Notes: generated from the letters alone by a model not told the origin. 64,000 bases of DNA from Pseudomonas reidholzensis (GCF_900536025.1 NZ_UNOZ01000028.1:124001-188000); one strand, 5' to 3'; positions 1-8,294 are shown, counted from the stretch's first letter. A program made the numbers and translations.

Positions 1-250
1 TCTTGCTCGCCGAGGTCCGCTCGTTCAGGGTGATGGTGATGATGTCACCGACCCGGAACGCCTTGCGGTCGCCGTACATGTCCTGTTCGAAACCGGCCTG
101 GTAGATCGAACCGTTGTTGGCCGACGCCGGCAACGGGGTGCGCGGCAACACCGGCGCGTAGTACGGGTCGTTGGGTTTGGGCGTCGGACCGACGCAACCG
201 GCCAACAACACCGCCCCCCCCAGGGCGAATACGGACAACAGACGCTTCAT
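1..250 (-). CDS. flgH: Flagellar L-ring protein FlgH (partial, C-terminus outside window)
   Basis: FlgH is the outer-membrane lipoprotein that forms the L ring of the flagellar basal body. Only the first ~83 residues lie in the window because the gene runs off its left edge. They begin MKRLLSVFALGGAVLLAGC, a lipoprotein signal peptide with lipobox LAGC, followed by the FlgH-like GDIITITLNERTSASK segment. The start is the ATG at 248-250, 48 bp after the flgG stop, so it is the third gene of the flgF-flgG-flgH transcription unit. Identity rests on signal peptide, motif and position. Confidence 0.9.
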   Translation of the reverse strand, partial: MKRLLSVFALGGAVLLAGCVGPTPKPNDPYYAPVLPRTPLPASANNGSIYQAGFEQDMYGDRKAFRVGDIITITLNERTSASK

Positions 251-297
251 GACACTTACCTCATGGTGGAACAGACGCTGCAACAGCGACCTGGGGT

Positions 298-1083
298 TTA
301 CAGCTGCTGGGTAACGAACGACAGCATCTGGTCGGCGGTGGAGATGACCTTGGAGTTCATCTCGTAGGCACGCTGGGTGGTGATCATGTTCACCAACTCT
401 TCGACGGTGCTGACGTTGGAGTTTTCCAGGGTCTGCTGCAGGGTCGTGCCAAAGCCGTTCAGGCCTGGGGTACCGACCTGTGGCGCGCCGCTGGCAGCGG
501 TTTCCAGGAACAGGTTGTTGCCCATCGCCTGCAAGCCGGCCGGGTTGATGAAGTCGGCGGTCTGCAGGTTGCCGATGATCTGCGCGGCCGCGTTGCCGGC
601 GGTGGTGATCGACACGGTGCCGTCCTGGCCGACGGTGAAGGTCTGCGCATCGTTAGGCACGACGATCGCTGGCTCCAGGGCGAAGCCGTTGGCGGTGACG
701 ACCTGGCCGTCGGAGTTCAGGTGGAAGGTGCCGTCGCGGGTATACGAAACGGTACCGTCCGGTTGCAGCACCTGGAAGAAGCCACGGCCATTGACGGCCA
801 GGTCCAACGGGTTTTCGGTGGTCTGCAGGCTGCCGGTCTGGAAGTTCTTCTGGGTGCCGACGATGCGCACACCGGTACCCACTTGCAGGCCCGACGGCAG
901 TTCGCTGTCCTGGGTCGACTGGGCGCCCGGCTGGCGTTTGATCTGGTAGAGCAGGTCCTGGAATTCGGCACGATCACGTTTGAAACCGGTGGTCGAGACG
1001 TTGGCCAGGTTGTTGGAAATGACCGTCAGGTTGGTGTCCTGAGCGGACAGGCCGGTTTTAGCGACCCAAAGAGCCGGAAGCAT
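298..1083 (-). CDS. flgG: Flagellar distal rod protein FlgG
   Basis: FlgG builds the distal rod of the flagellum, linking the proximal rod to the hook. The 261-aa product has the usual length. It carries the N-terminal rod signature (ISNNLANVSTTGFKRDRAEF, about residues 25-44), the central FlgE/F/G domain with repeated DGT motifs, and the C-terminal helix NVSTVEELVNMITTQRAYE that polymerises with the N-terminal helix. It lies 46 bp downstream of flgF and upstream of flgH, the normal order, and is probably read from the sigma-54 promoter ahead of flgF. Confidence 0.97.
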   Translation of the reverse strand: MLPALWVAKTGLSAQDTNLTVISNNLANVSTTGFKRDRAEFQDLLYQIKRQPGAQSTQDSELPSGLQVGTGVRIVGTQKNFQTGSLQTTENPLDLAVNGRGFFQVLQPDGTVSYTRDGTFHLNSDGQVVTANGFALEPAIVVPNDAQTFTVGQDGTVSITTAGNAAAQIIGNLQTADFINPAGLQAMGNNLFLETAASGAPQVGTPGLNGFGTTLQQTLENSNVSTVEELVNMITTQRAYEMNSKVISTADQMLSFVTQQL

Positions 1084-1129
1084 AGTGTTCTCCTCGTGCG
1101 CCTGTTTTACGGCACCCGTTCAAATGTGA

Positions 1130-1870
1130 TTAGCCGATTTGCAAAACACGCGCCATGGCTTCGTCGCCTTCCTTGGCCGTGTTCATCATCTTGACGTGCA
1201 GTTCGAATTGACGGGACAGCGCCAGCACCGAGGTCATTTCCTCGACGGCATTGACGTTGCTCGACTCGAGGAAGCCCGACACCACCTTGACGTTGATGTC
1301 GGCATCGGCCGGCTGGCCGCTGGCGGTGCGGATCATGCCGTCCTGGCCCTTGGTCAGGCCCTTGGTGTCCGGGTTGACCAGTTTGATCCGGTCGACTTCG
1401 GCCATCACTCGCGGGTCCTCGCCCATGGCTCGGATGCTGATGGTGCCGTCCTGGCCCACTTCGACCTTCTGCTCCGGCGGAATGGCGATCGGGCCGCCGT
1501 TGCCGATCACCGGCATGCCGTTACCGGCGCGCAGTACGCCGAGGGCGTCGACATTGAGGCTGCCGGTGCGCACATAGGCTTCGCTGCCATCCGGCGCCTG
1601 CACGGCGATAAAGCCTTCGCCAGCGACGGCGACGTCCAGCTCGCGCCCGGTCTCGACCATGGCGCCCGCACTGAAGTCAGTGGCCGGACGCTCGCTCAGG
1701 GCGAAGGCGCGCGACGGAAAGCTGTCACCGAATACCGGGATCGAGCGCGCCTGCTCCAGGTCGCGCTGGAAACCGTTGGTGGAAATGTTCGCCAGGTTGT
1801 TGGCATGGGCCTTCTGCGCAAGCGCGTTCTGGCTGGCGCCGGTCATGGCCACGTATAGCATCTTGTCCAC
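1130..1870 (-). CDS. flgF: Flagellar proximal rod protein FlgF
   Basis: FlgF is a proximal-rod subunit. The 246-aa product starts MDKMLYVAMTGASQNALAQK and has the basal-body rod motif AHANNLANISTNGFQRDLEQ and the C-terminal helix SSNVNAVEEMTSVLALSRQF. The frame is open much further upstream, but I chose the GTG at 1868-1870 because GGAGG lies exactly 6 nt before it; the ATG 6 nt further upstream touches that GGAGG and would have no spacing. The gene begins a new transcription unit after a terminator and sigma-54 promoter at 1931-1982. Confidence 0.95.
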   Translation of the reverse strand: MDKMLYVAMTGASQNALAQKAHANNLANISTNGFQRDLEQARSIPVFGDSFPSRAFALSERPATDFSAGAMVETGRELDVAVAGEGFIAVQAPDGSEAYVRTGSLNVDALGVLRAGNGMPVIGNGGPIAIPPEQKVEVGQDGTISIRAMGEDPRVMAEVDRIKLVNPDTKGLTKGQDGMIRTASGQPADADINVKVVSGFLESSNVNAVEEMTSVLALSRQFELHVKMMNTAKEGDEAMARVLQIG

Positions 1871-1930
1871 AGTCATCCTCCGCTGCACTGGCGATTGCTT
1901 GCCGCTCGCCGTTGCTGTGCAGGCAATAAA

Positions 1931-1945
1931 GCAAGTTCCGAACCA
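1931..1945 (-). promoter_or_regulatory. Sigma-54 (RpoN) promoter of flgF-flgG-flgH
   Basis: On the minus strand TGGTTC-N5-TTGC gives the obligatory GG and GC separated by 10 nt, followed by a T-rich stretch. The -24 box differs from consensus TGGCAC at two positions. The predicted start, about 12 nt downstream, leaves a leader of roughly 50 nt before flgF. It sits just beyond the terminator of the 62-aa gene, which supports a separate operon. Rod genes of Pseudomonas are known to be RpoN-dependent. Confidence 0.65.
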
Positions 1946-1960
1946 ACTTTCAAAAAACAT

Positions 1961-1982
1961 GAAAAAGCCCGTGAATACGGGC
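1961..1982 (-). terminator. Rho-independent terminator after the 62-aa secreted peptide gene
   Basis: On the minus strand GCCCGT and ACGGGC pair around a 4-nt loop and are followed directly by TTTTT. It lies 66 nt past the stop of the small gene and ahead of the flgF sigma-54 promoter, separating the two units. Confidence 0.75.
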
Positions 1983-2048
1983 CTTTGCGGGAGATCGGGG
2001 AAATACCGACGTCGGATATCCGGCGCCAGCTTGCCGGTCGCGGCAACG

Positions 2049-2237
2049 CTACTGCAGCTCGCGGCAGCCCGCGTTGTTGAATGGCCCGGCAAAGCGTTTC
2101 CAGCCCTTGCCGGGCGACCACTGGGAGCAGACCAGCCGGCCATCGACCTGACTTTCCCAGCGCCACCACGGCGCCGTGCCAGCGTGTGCCTGCAGCAGGC
2201 AGAACGCGGCAACGCAGGCGACGATCAGTGCTTTCAT
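2049..2237 (-). CDS. Small secreted protein of unknown function between flgF and flgE
   Basis: A 62-aa product starting MKALIVACVAAFCLLQAHAG, a clear Sec signal peptide of about 19 residues (likely cleavage after AHA). The mature part has ~43 residues with four tryptophans (WWRWES, SQWSPGKGW) and two cysteines (VCSQW and GCREL) that could form a disulfide. It has its own terminator and lies in the flgE-flgF gap on the same strand. I do not recognise a family beyond a conserved small Pseudomonas protein at this locus. A link to flagella is inferred from position only. Confidence 0.7.
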   Translation of the reverse strand: MKALIVACVAAFCLLQAHAGTAPWWRWESQVDGRLVCSQWSPGKGWKRFAGPFNNAGCRELQ

Positions 2238-2256
2238 GAGCCTTCCCTCAAAACGA

Positions 2257-2282
2257 CGAACCCCTTCCGAAAAAGGGGTTCG
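2257..2282 (-). terminator. Hairpin terminator after flgE
   Basis: CGAACCCCTT (2257-2266) and AAGGGGTTCG (2273-2282) form a 10-bp stem with a 6-nt loop, 26 nt past the flgE stop. The following minus-strand sequence contains only a short U run (TTTT), so termination may be partial. Confidence 0.6.
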
Positions 2283-2307
2283 ACTACCCGCGAGCCTCAG
2301 CGGCCCA

Positions 2308-3654
2308 TCACGTCATCTGGATGATGGTCTGCATGATGGTGCTTTCGGTGGAGATGGTCTTGGCGTTGGCCTGGTAGTTGCTCTGCGCCTTGATCAGCTC
2401 GACCAGCTCCTGGGTCAGGTTGACGTTGGACGCCTCCAGCGAGTTGGACTCGACGCTGCCCAGGGTACCGGTGGTTGGCGCATCGATGCCGGGGATGCCC
2501 GAGGAGTAGGTCTCGGTCCAGCGGGTGCCACCGATCTGCTGCAGGCCCTGCTCGTTGGCGAAGCTGGCGATTGCCACCTGGCCGATGGCACGCGACTGCT
2601 GGTTGCTGAAGCTGGCGAACATCACACCGGTGGAGTCGATCGACAGGCTCGACAGGATACCGGTGGCATAGCCGTCCTGGGATTGCGACCCGCGCGCGGT
2701 ATCGGTGTTGTACGAGGTGGTGCTGTTCATTGCCAGGCGGATACCGTCGGCGTTGCCCACCGAACCGTTGGATGCCCAGTTACCGGCAGCATCCTTCTCT
2801 GCCGGGATCCAGCCCTTCATGGTGAAGGTGCTGTTGGTCACATCCCACTCGGCACCTGCCGGCACGTTGGTCTGATCGGTGGCCATGGTCTTGACCGAGC
2901 CATCGCTGTTGAAGCTGATGGTGCCGGTCAGCGGCTCGGTGCTGCTCGGGTCGAACGGGTTACGGCCGTCGACCAGGGTGTACATGGTCCACTCGTTCGT
3001 ATCGGTCTTGCGATAGAACTGCTCCATGGTGTGCTCGTTGCCCTGACTGTCGTAAACCTTTGTCGGGAAGGACTTGGTGTACGAGGTCTCGTCGGCCGGG
3101 TCGAAGACGATGTCGCCGGCCGCTGGCGGGGTGGCCGGCAGGGCGATCGAGTCAGCCGAGGAGTTCAGGTTGATGCCCTGGTCGATCAGCGTGGTGGCCT
3201 TGGGCTGCAACGCCGAGGTGTCGATCTTCAGGTCGGTGAGCATACCGGTCTGGATCTTGCCGTTGGCGTCGGCGGCATAACCCTGCAGCTTGAGGCCGTC
3301 GGAGGTGACGACGTAGCTGTCCTTGTTGGTCTGGAACGCACCGGCACGGGTGTAGACTTGCGCGCCATTGTTGGACAGGACGAAGTAGCCCTGGCCCTGG
3401 ATACCCATGTCCAGCACGTTGCCGGTGTTGTTGATGTCACCCTGGCTGAACTGCTGGGAAACGGCGGCCAGACGCACACCGTTGCCGATCTGGTTCTTGC
3501 CCACGCCGAGGCGGTTGGCGCCCGCGTAGACGTCGGCGAACTCGGCGCGCGACGACTTGAAGCCGGTGGTGCTGACGTTGGCAATGTTGTTGCCGGTGAC
3601 GTCCAGTTGCTTGTTGGCCGCGTACAGACCGCTAAGGCCGATATTGAAAGACAT
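2308..3654 (-). CDS. flgE: Flagellar hook protein FlgE
   Basis: FlgE polymerises into the flagellar hook. The 448-aa protein has the N-terminal rod/hook motif (TGNNIANVSTTGFKSSRAEF, about residues 20-39), a long central region forming the exposed hook domains with ATGILSSLSIDSTG near residue 330, and the C-terminal helix ASNVNLTQELVELIKAQSNY. It follows flgD by 27 bp, where the FlgD capping protein helps its assembly. A hairpin terminator follows, so it is probably the last gene of flgBCDE. Confidence 0.97.
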   Translation of the reverse strand: MSFNIGLSGLYAANKQLDVTGNNIANVSTTGFKSSRAEFADVYAGANRLGVGKNQIGNGVRLAAVSQQFSQGDINNTGNVLDMGIQGQGYFVLSNNGAQVYTRAGAFQTNKDSYVVTSDGLKLQGYAADANGKIQTGMLTDLKIDTSALQPKATTLIDQGINLNSSADSIALPATPPAAGDIVFDPADETSYTKSFPTKVYDSQGNEHTMEQFYRKTDTNEWTMYTLVDGRNPFDPSSTEPLTGTISFNSDGSVKTMATDQTNVPAGAEWDVTNSTFTMKGWIPAEKDAAGNWASNGSVGNADGIRLAMNSTTSYNTDTARGSQSQDGYATGILSSLSIDSTGVMFASFSNQQSRAIGQVAIASFANEQGLQQIGGTRWTETYSSGIPGIDAPTTGTLGSVESNSLEASNVNLTQELVELIKAQSNYQANAKTISTESTIMQTIIQMT

Positions 3655-3681
3655 GTTGTTGCTCCTTGTGCCGTTCTGGCC

Positions 3682-4392
3682 TTAGATACCGATGGTTTGT
3701 ACGTCGGACAGGGAAACCTTCCCTACCCCTGCCAGGTTCAGCACCATTTCGCCGGCGGCGCTGAAGCTGACGCTGGTGACCTTGGCCGGCAGCAGCGTGT
3801 TCATCTGCACCGACTGGCCCTCCACGGTGGTGGTGGCGGTAAAGGTGTAGGTGCCTGGGTCGACCTTGGCGCCGCTGGAGTTGGTGCCATCCCAGATGAA
3901 GTCGGCATAACCGGCTGCCTGCGCGCCCATCTCGATGGTCTTGACGGTGTTGCCGTCCTTGTCCTTGACGATGATCTTGCCTTCGCTGATGGCCTGCGGC
4001 ACGACGACCTGGGCATTGAAGCTGTCGGCGGTATCGACCACCGCCTTGTCGTTCTGCACGATCACCGAACGACCGACCAGCGACGAGGCCTGCAGGGCCT
4101 GGGACGAACCCAGCGAACTGGTGATGGTGTTGACCGAGTCGTTCAGCGAGGTGATCCCCTCGAGGCTGCTGAACTGCGCCAGCTGCGCCACGAACTCGCC
4201 GTTGTCCTGCGGGTCGAGCGGGTTCTGGTGCTGCATCTGGGTGACCAGCAACTGCAGGAACGCGTCCTTGCCCAGGGTGCTGGTGCCGGTCTGCGCGGCG
4301 GTGTCGACGGTGGTCTTCTTGGTACCGCTGCTGACGCCCGATGCTGCAAGGACATCATTGAGATTGACACCACTGGTGCTATCGATAGCCAT
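3682..4392 (-). CDS. flgD: Flagellar hook-capping scaffold protein FlgD
   Basis: FlgD caps the growing hook and is removed when the hook is complete. The 236-aa product has the N-terminal FlgD domain (KDAFLQLLVTQMQHQNPLDP, about residues 43-62, and FVAQLAQFSSLEG), followed by the Ig-like FLGD domain with the segment DFIWDGTNSSGAKVDPGTYT. It lies 15 bp after flgC in flgBCDE. Confidence 0.96.
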   Translation of the reverse strand: MAIDSTSGVNLNDVLAASGVSSGTKKTTVDTAAQTGTSTLGKDAFLQLLVTQMQHQNPLDPQDNGEFVAQLAQFSSLEGITSLNDSVNTITSSLGSSQALQASSLVGRSVIVQNDKAVVDTADSFNAQVVVPQAISEGKIIVKDKDGNTVKTIEMGAQAAGYADFIWDGTNSSGAKVDPGTYTFTATTTVEGQSVQMNTLLPAKVTSVSFSAAGEMVLNLAGVGKVSLSDVQTIGI

Positions 4393-4407
4393 GGTCCGAA
4401 TTCCTTA

Positions 4408-4851
4408 TCACTGACCCAAGGTCAGTACTTTCTGCATCATGGTCTTGGCCGTGTTCATCAGCTCGGCGTTGGTCTGGAACGAGCGGTTGGCAGAGATCAT
4501 GTCAGCCATCTCCTCAACCACGTTGACGTTCGGGTAATAGACGTAGCCGTCTTTGTTCGCCGCCGGATGATTGGGCTGGTAGCGCGCTTCCAGGTTGCTC
4601 TGGTCTTCGATGATGCCGGTGACCTGCACGCCCTGGCCGGCCTCGCCCTGGTCTTCGAACAGCGACTGACCGGTGCCGCCCTGGGCCTGTTGGAAGGTGG
4701 TGGCGAACACCGGGTGGCGCGCACGGTAGGTCTGGTCGATGCTCGACGAGACGGTCTCGGCGTTGGCGATGTTCGAGGCGACGGTGTTGAGGCGGGTGTT
4801 CTGCGCACTCATGCCGCTACCGGCAATATTGAAAACGTTGGCAAGGGACAT
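4408..4851 (-). CDS. flgC: Flagellar proximal rod protein FlgC
   Basis: FlgC is a proximal-rod subunit. I place the start at the ATG 4849-4851 (MSLANVFNIAGSGMSAQ), giving the family-typical 147 aa, with GGAG 7 nt upstream. An in-frame GTG at 4857 overlaps the flgB stop but has no properly spaced ribosome site. The N-terminal rod motif LNTVASNIANAETVSSS and the C-terminal helix NVVEEMADMISANRSFQTN are present. It begins 2 nt after the flgB stop, so the two are translationally coupled. Confidence 0.96.
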   Translation of the reverse strand: MSLANVFNIAGSGMSAQNTRLNTVASNIANAETVSSSIDQTYRARHPVFATTFQQAQGGTGQSLFEDQGEAGQGVQVTGIIEDQSNLEARYQPNHPAANKDGYVYYPNVNVVEEMADMISANRSFQTNAELMNTAKTMMQKVLTLGQ

Positions 4852-4853
4852 GG

Positions 4854-5261
4854 TCACTCTCCGCGCAGGGCCGATACCAGCCCTTTGAATTTACTGTTGA
4901 GCAAAGTGAAGCTGGCCTGGAAATCGATCGCATTCTGCGTGTAGTTGGACTGCTCGATCTGCGCGTCCACGGTGTTCTGGTCGATCGAAGGCTGGGTAGG
5001 CGTGCGGTACTGCAGGCTGTCATCAGCCATCGCCAGGCCTTGGGCCTCGATATGCCGGGTGTTGGTCCGGTCCAGAGCGATACGGCCCTTCTGCTGCTTG
5101 TCGGCCTCGGCGGCGAGCACCGACGAGAAGTCCATGTCGCGCGCCTTGTAGTTGGGCGTATCGGCGTTGGCGATGTTGTTGGCCAGCACTTCGGCGCGTT
5201 GTGCGCGGAAGCCCAGGGCCTTTTCATGAATGCCAAGCGCCTTGTCGAAACTGATGCTCAT
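4854..5261 (-). CDS. flgB: Flagellar proximal rod protein FlgB
   Basis: FlgB is a proximal-rod subunit and the first gene of flgBCDE. The 135-aa product starts MSISFDKALGIHEKALGFRA and holds the rod motif EVLANNIANADTPNYKARDM at about residues 24-43. The frame is open well upstream, but the ATG at 5259-5261 has GAAGG 9 nt before it and gives the standard length. Transcription is predicted from the sigma-54 promoter at 5310-5324. Confidence 0.96.
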   Translation of the reverse strand: MSISFDKALGIHEKALGFRAQRAEVLANNIANADTPNYKARDMDFSSVLAAEADKQQKGRIALDRTNTRHIEAQGLAMADDSLQYRTPTQPSIDQNTVDAQIEQSNYTQNAIDFQASFTLLNSKFKGLVSALRGE

Positions 5262-5309
5262 GTCTGAAAACCTTCGACGGTTGACCGGAGTGTCGTTGAC
5301 CAAGCTATA

Positions 5310-5324
5310 GCAAGGCCTGTGCCA
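5310..5324 (-). promoter_or_regulatory. Sigma-54 (RpoN) promoter of flgBCDE
   Basis: On the minus strand TGGCAC-N5-TTGCT matches the RpoN -24/-12 consensus exactly, with GG and GC 10 nt apart. The predicted start near 5298 gives a leader of about 37 nt before flgB. Such promoters need an enhancer-binding activator; in Pseudomonas flagellar genes this is FleQ or FleR. Confidence 0.88.
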
Positions 5325-5387
5325 ACCCAGCCAAGCCCCACTGTTGCGGGGCTTTAGCCGCCTCACGCTGCGCGGGCATGCCAGAAA

Positions 5388-5484
5388 AGCGGCAAAGTGC
5401 TTCCGCTTGAGGAGGGGCAAGCGGCAATGGAATAGCCGCAAAAGCGGCAAACCAAAAAATTGACGCCAGGCAATCGTGTCAATT
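5388..5484 (-). promoter_or_regulatory. Candidate enhancer region for the flgB promoter
   Basis: TTGCCGCT (minus strand) occurs three times, at 5388-5395, 5420-5427 and 5443-5450, about 64-126 bp upstream of the sigma-54 -24 box, the distance expected for an activator site. The last copy overlaps the dyad GCCGC-AAAA-GCGGC (5435-5448). A second dyad AATTGAC-N13-GTCAATT lies at 5458-5484 and resembles FleQ-type half sites; it could equally serve the autotransporter gene. The assignment is inference. Nothing else recognisable fills the 355-bp gap between flgB and the autotransporter gene except a GC-rich hairpin at 5333-5354. Confidence 0.4.
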
Positions 5485-5616
5485 TGCCAGCGTTTGCGCT
5501 ACGATTTCGCCCCCGCGCTGATATGTGGCATGACGCCACTATCTTCAGGATAAAAGGTTTCAGCCAAAGCATGGATGCGCGCCGCTCTTCCCCAACGATT
5601 TCCAAGGAAAGAACCC

Positions 5617-8241
5617 GTGGCTCCGCTGACCTTCCGCAAGACCCTGCTGGCCCTCGCCATCACCGCGAGCGCCCTCCCCGCTTTCGCTGAAACCGTGCAA
5701 CTGACCAACGCTGGCTATGTCAGCGAACACCAGACGCATAACGGCAACCTCGAATTCACCGGCAGCTACAGCGGCGGAGGCGAAGAAGACGCCATCGAAC
5801 TGAATGGCTCGACCATCAACGGTGACTTGATCCTCAACGCCAACATTGCCAGCACCGGCGACTTCGCTGGCGGCGTCGACATGGACCAGTGGGACGAGGC
5901 AGAGGTGTTCACGCCGAACGTCATCACCGGCAGCGTGATCAACAAAGGCAGCATCCAGGCCAACGGCGGCGGCGCCAACGCCCTGATGATCGACCCTGCG
6001 CGCATCGGCGGCAGCGTGATCAACGAAGGCCTGCTGTCGGCCATCGGCGAACCGCTGACCGACGAAGGCGGCACCGACGTGGCCCGCGCTCTGGACTTCT
6101 CCGGCAGCTCGGTGATCGCGGGTGACCTGGTCAACGCGGCCAGCGGTCAGATCTATGCACGCGGCGAAGATGCCCGCGGCATCAACCTCGAAGGCGGCAC
6201 CATCGAGGGCAAAGTGATCAACTATGGTCGCATCGAGGTGGTCGGTGAAGGCGCCACTGCCATCGACGCCACCACCAGCGAGAACGGCTTCTACACCGAC
6301 ATGGTCGACCTGGCCGGCATCGAGAACCACGGCACCATCATTGCCACCGGCGAAGACGCCAACGGCATCGTCCTCGACGGCGCCAGCCTGACCACCGCCA
6401 ACGGCATGCACGTGCTCAACACCGGCACGATCATCGCCCAGGACGCAGGCATCCTGATCGGCAACACCGACTTCGACACCCCAGGCCAGACCGACAACTA
6501 CGCGCAATACGGCGACCTGAACATCTTCAACAGCGGCTCCATCATTTCCCAGGATGAAGCAATCGACGCCTCTGAGTCGAACCGCCCAGTGGAGCTGATC
6601 CTGCGCAAGGGCAGCGTCATCGTCGGCAACCTGATCGACCTGTCGAACATCGAAGTCGAAGCCGACAGCTCGTTCACCGGCACCGACATCAGCGGCGATG
6701 GCTACAATATCCGCCTGAAAGATGCCAAAGAGGGCTGGATCGATGTCGGCTCGGTCAGCGGCGGCAACTCGGCCACCCTGTCGCTGGAGTCGGCGCACAC
6801 CTCGATCGACGGCAACCTGTACATCGCCGGCAACTCGGCCCTGGGCCTGACCCTGGGCAACGACACCAACGCCAGCAAGCCTGTCCTGAGCGTCACCGGT
6901 ACCGCCGAATTCGGCCAGGGCGCACAGGTCAAGCTGTCTGCCCGCGGCAACGACTTCAGCGCCAACGGCAGCAGCTACACGCTGATCGACGCCGGCACCC
7001 TGCAGGTACTCGACGCCAGCGGCGAAAACGTCAACCCGCAAGGCACCCTCGCGGTCACCAGCACCTCGGTGCTGCTCAACGTCGATACCAGCACCATCGT
7101 CGACAACAAGCTGGTGGCCGTGGTCACCACCAAGAACCAGCAAGGCATCGACCAGATCCTTGATCAACACGGTGGCTCGGACAACCACAAGCGCTCGCTG
7201 GGCGCCCTGGTGCAGGACGGTATCATCAGCCAATTGGGCGACAACGACCCACTGCGCGCAATCGCGCTCAATGGCAGCAGCGCCGAAGTGGCCAAACTCG
7301 CCGAGCAGCTGACCCCGGAAACCAACGGTGCAGCCACCCAGGCCGCCACCACCAGCCAGAGCCTGGTCAACGGCGTGACCAGCGGCCGCACCAGCAGCCT
7401 GCGCGGCGCCTCGTCGGGTGAAGGTTTCAAGGACACCGGCGTATGGGTCCAGTCGCTGTACAGCGACGCCACCCAAGGCCAGCGTGACGGCATTGCCGGC
7501 TACAACGCCTACAGCCGCGGCATCGCGGTCGGCGCCGACGGCAAGCTCAACGACCAGCTGACCCTGGGCCTGGCGTACAGCTTCATCAACACCGACGTCA
7601 ATTCCAAGGGCGGCAACAAGACCGAAGTCGACAGCCACGCATTCACCCTGTACGGCGGCTTCGAGCAAGGCAACTACTTCGTCGATGCCAGCATGACCTA
7701 CGGCATCAACGACAACGAAGGCAAGCGCGAAATCGCCGGCACCAAAGCCAAGGCCGACTATGACAGCAACCTGTTCGGCCTGAACGTGGTGGGTGGCTAC
7801 ACCTACCGCATCAGCCCGCAGCTGCTGGTCGAGCCACGCCTGGCCGCCCGTTACAGCCGTGTAGACATCGACGGCTACCGCGAGAAGGGTTCGTCTGCCG
7901 CACTGAAAGTCGAAGACCAGCGTTACGAGGCCATCGAGCTGGGCGCCGGCGTGCGCGTGGCGGGCAGCTTCAACCTGGGTGCCGGCACCCTGGAGCCGCA
8001 GTTCAAGCTGATGGCCTACCACGACTTCGCCGCTGACGAAGCCGCCAGCACCTCGACCTTCCTGCTCGGCAGCACGCCGTTCGTGACCCATGGCGCAAAC
8101 GCCGTGCGTGACAGCTATGAAGCCGGCGTGGGCGCTGACTACAAGCTGGGCGCAGTCACCCTGGGCGTGAACTATGACTACATTGGCAAGTCGGGCTTTG
8201 ATGCCGATGTGTTCTCGGCCAAGGTGCGTTACGACTTCTGA
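5617..8241 (+). CDS. Autotransporter (type Va secretion) with beta-helical passenger
   Basis: A predicted 874-aa autotransporter. The GTG at 5617 is chosen because AGGA lies 8 nt upstream and it gives a clean signal peptide (MAPLTFRKTLLALAITASALPAFA). Residues ~25-600 are an Asn/Gly-rich repetitive passenger with many NxGxI-type turns (for example GGSVINEGLLSAIGEP), typical of a right-handed beta-helix. The last ~270 residues form the outer-membrane barrel (GVWVQSLYSDATQGQRDG onward) and end VRYDF with a terminal phenylalanine. I see no GDSG protease or GDSL esterase motif, so an adhesin-like role is likeliest. It is monocistronic with a strong terminator. Confidence 0.9.
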   Translation: MAPLTFRKTLLALAITASALPAFAETVQLTNAGYVSEHQTHNGNLEFTGSYSGGGEEDAIELNGSTINGDLILNANIASTGDFAGGVDMDQWDEAEVFTPNVITGSVINKGSIQANGGGANALMIDPARIGGSVINEGLLSAIGEPLTDEGGTDVARALDFSGSSVIAGDLVNAASGQIYARGEDARGINLEGGTIEGKVINYGRIEVVGEGATAIDATTSENGFYTDMVDLAGIENHGTIIATGEDANGIVLDGASLTTANGMHVLNTGTIIAQDAGILIGNTDFDTPGQTDNYAQYGDLNIFNSGSIISQDEAIDASESNRPVELILRKGSVIVGNLIDLSNIEVEADSSFTGTDISGDGYNIRLKDAKEGWIDVGSVSGGNSATLSLESAHTSIDGNLYIAGNSALGLTLGNDTNASKPVLSVTGTAEFGQGAQVKLSARGNDFSANGSSYTLIDAGTLQVLDASGENVNPQGTLAVTSTSVLLNVDTSTIVDNKLVAVVTTKNQQGIDQILDQHGGSDNHKRSLGALVQDGIISQLGDNDPLRAIALNGSSAEVAKLAEQLTPETNGAATQAATTSQSLVNGVTSGRTSSLRGASSGEGFKDTGVWVQSLYSDATQGQRDGIAGYNAYSRGIAVGADGKLNDQLTLGLAYSFINTDVNSKGGNKTEVDSHAFTLYGGFEQGNYFVDASMTYGINDNEGKREIAGTKAKADYDSNLFGLNVVGGYTYRISPQLLVEPRLAARYSRVDIDGYREKGSSAALKVEDQRYEAIELGAGVRVAGSFNLGAGTLEPQFKLMAYHDFAADEAASTSTFLLGSTPFVTHGANAVRDSYEAGVGADYKLGAVTLGVNYDYIGKSGFDADVFSAKVRYDF

Positions 8242-8258
8242 TCGAGTCTGATGTAATG

Positions 8259-8294
8259 AAAAAGGCCAGTGTCTCGCGACACTGGCCTTTTTTT
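8259..8294 (+). terminator. Rho-independent terminator of the autotransporter gene
   Basis: AAAGGCCAGTGTC (8261-8273) pairs with GACACTGGCCTTT (8278-8290) around TCGC and is followed by a T run to 8294. It begins about 20 nt after the stop codon. The A-rich 5' side would also let it work from the other strand. Confidence 0.92.

Noticed and set aside
4849..4857. GTG at 4857 as the flgC start
   Set aside because: It would overlap the flgB stop attractively, but the GGAG is only 1-2 nt away; the ATG at 4851 has proper spacing and gives the family length.
2176..4944. 922-codon open frame on the plus strand opposite flgE-flgD-flgC
   Set aside because: It is a codon-bias shadow in high-GC DNA: the opposite strand encodes three well-conserved flagellar proteins, and this frame shows only Val/Gly/Asp/His-rich sequence with no family features.
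5333..5354. Hairpin AAGCCCC-N8-GGGGCTT upstream of the flgB promoter as a terminator
   Set aside because: No gene ends here on either strand and the U run is only three bases on the plus strand, so it is mentioned only as structure in the gap.
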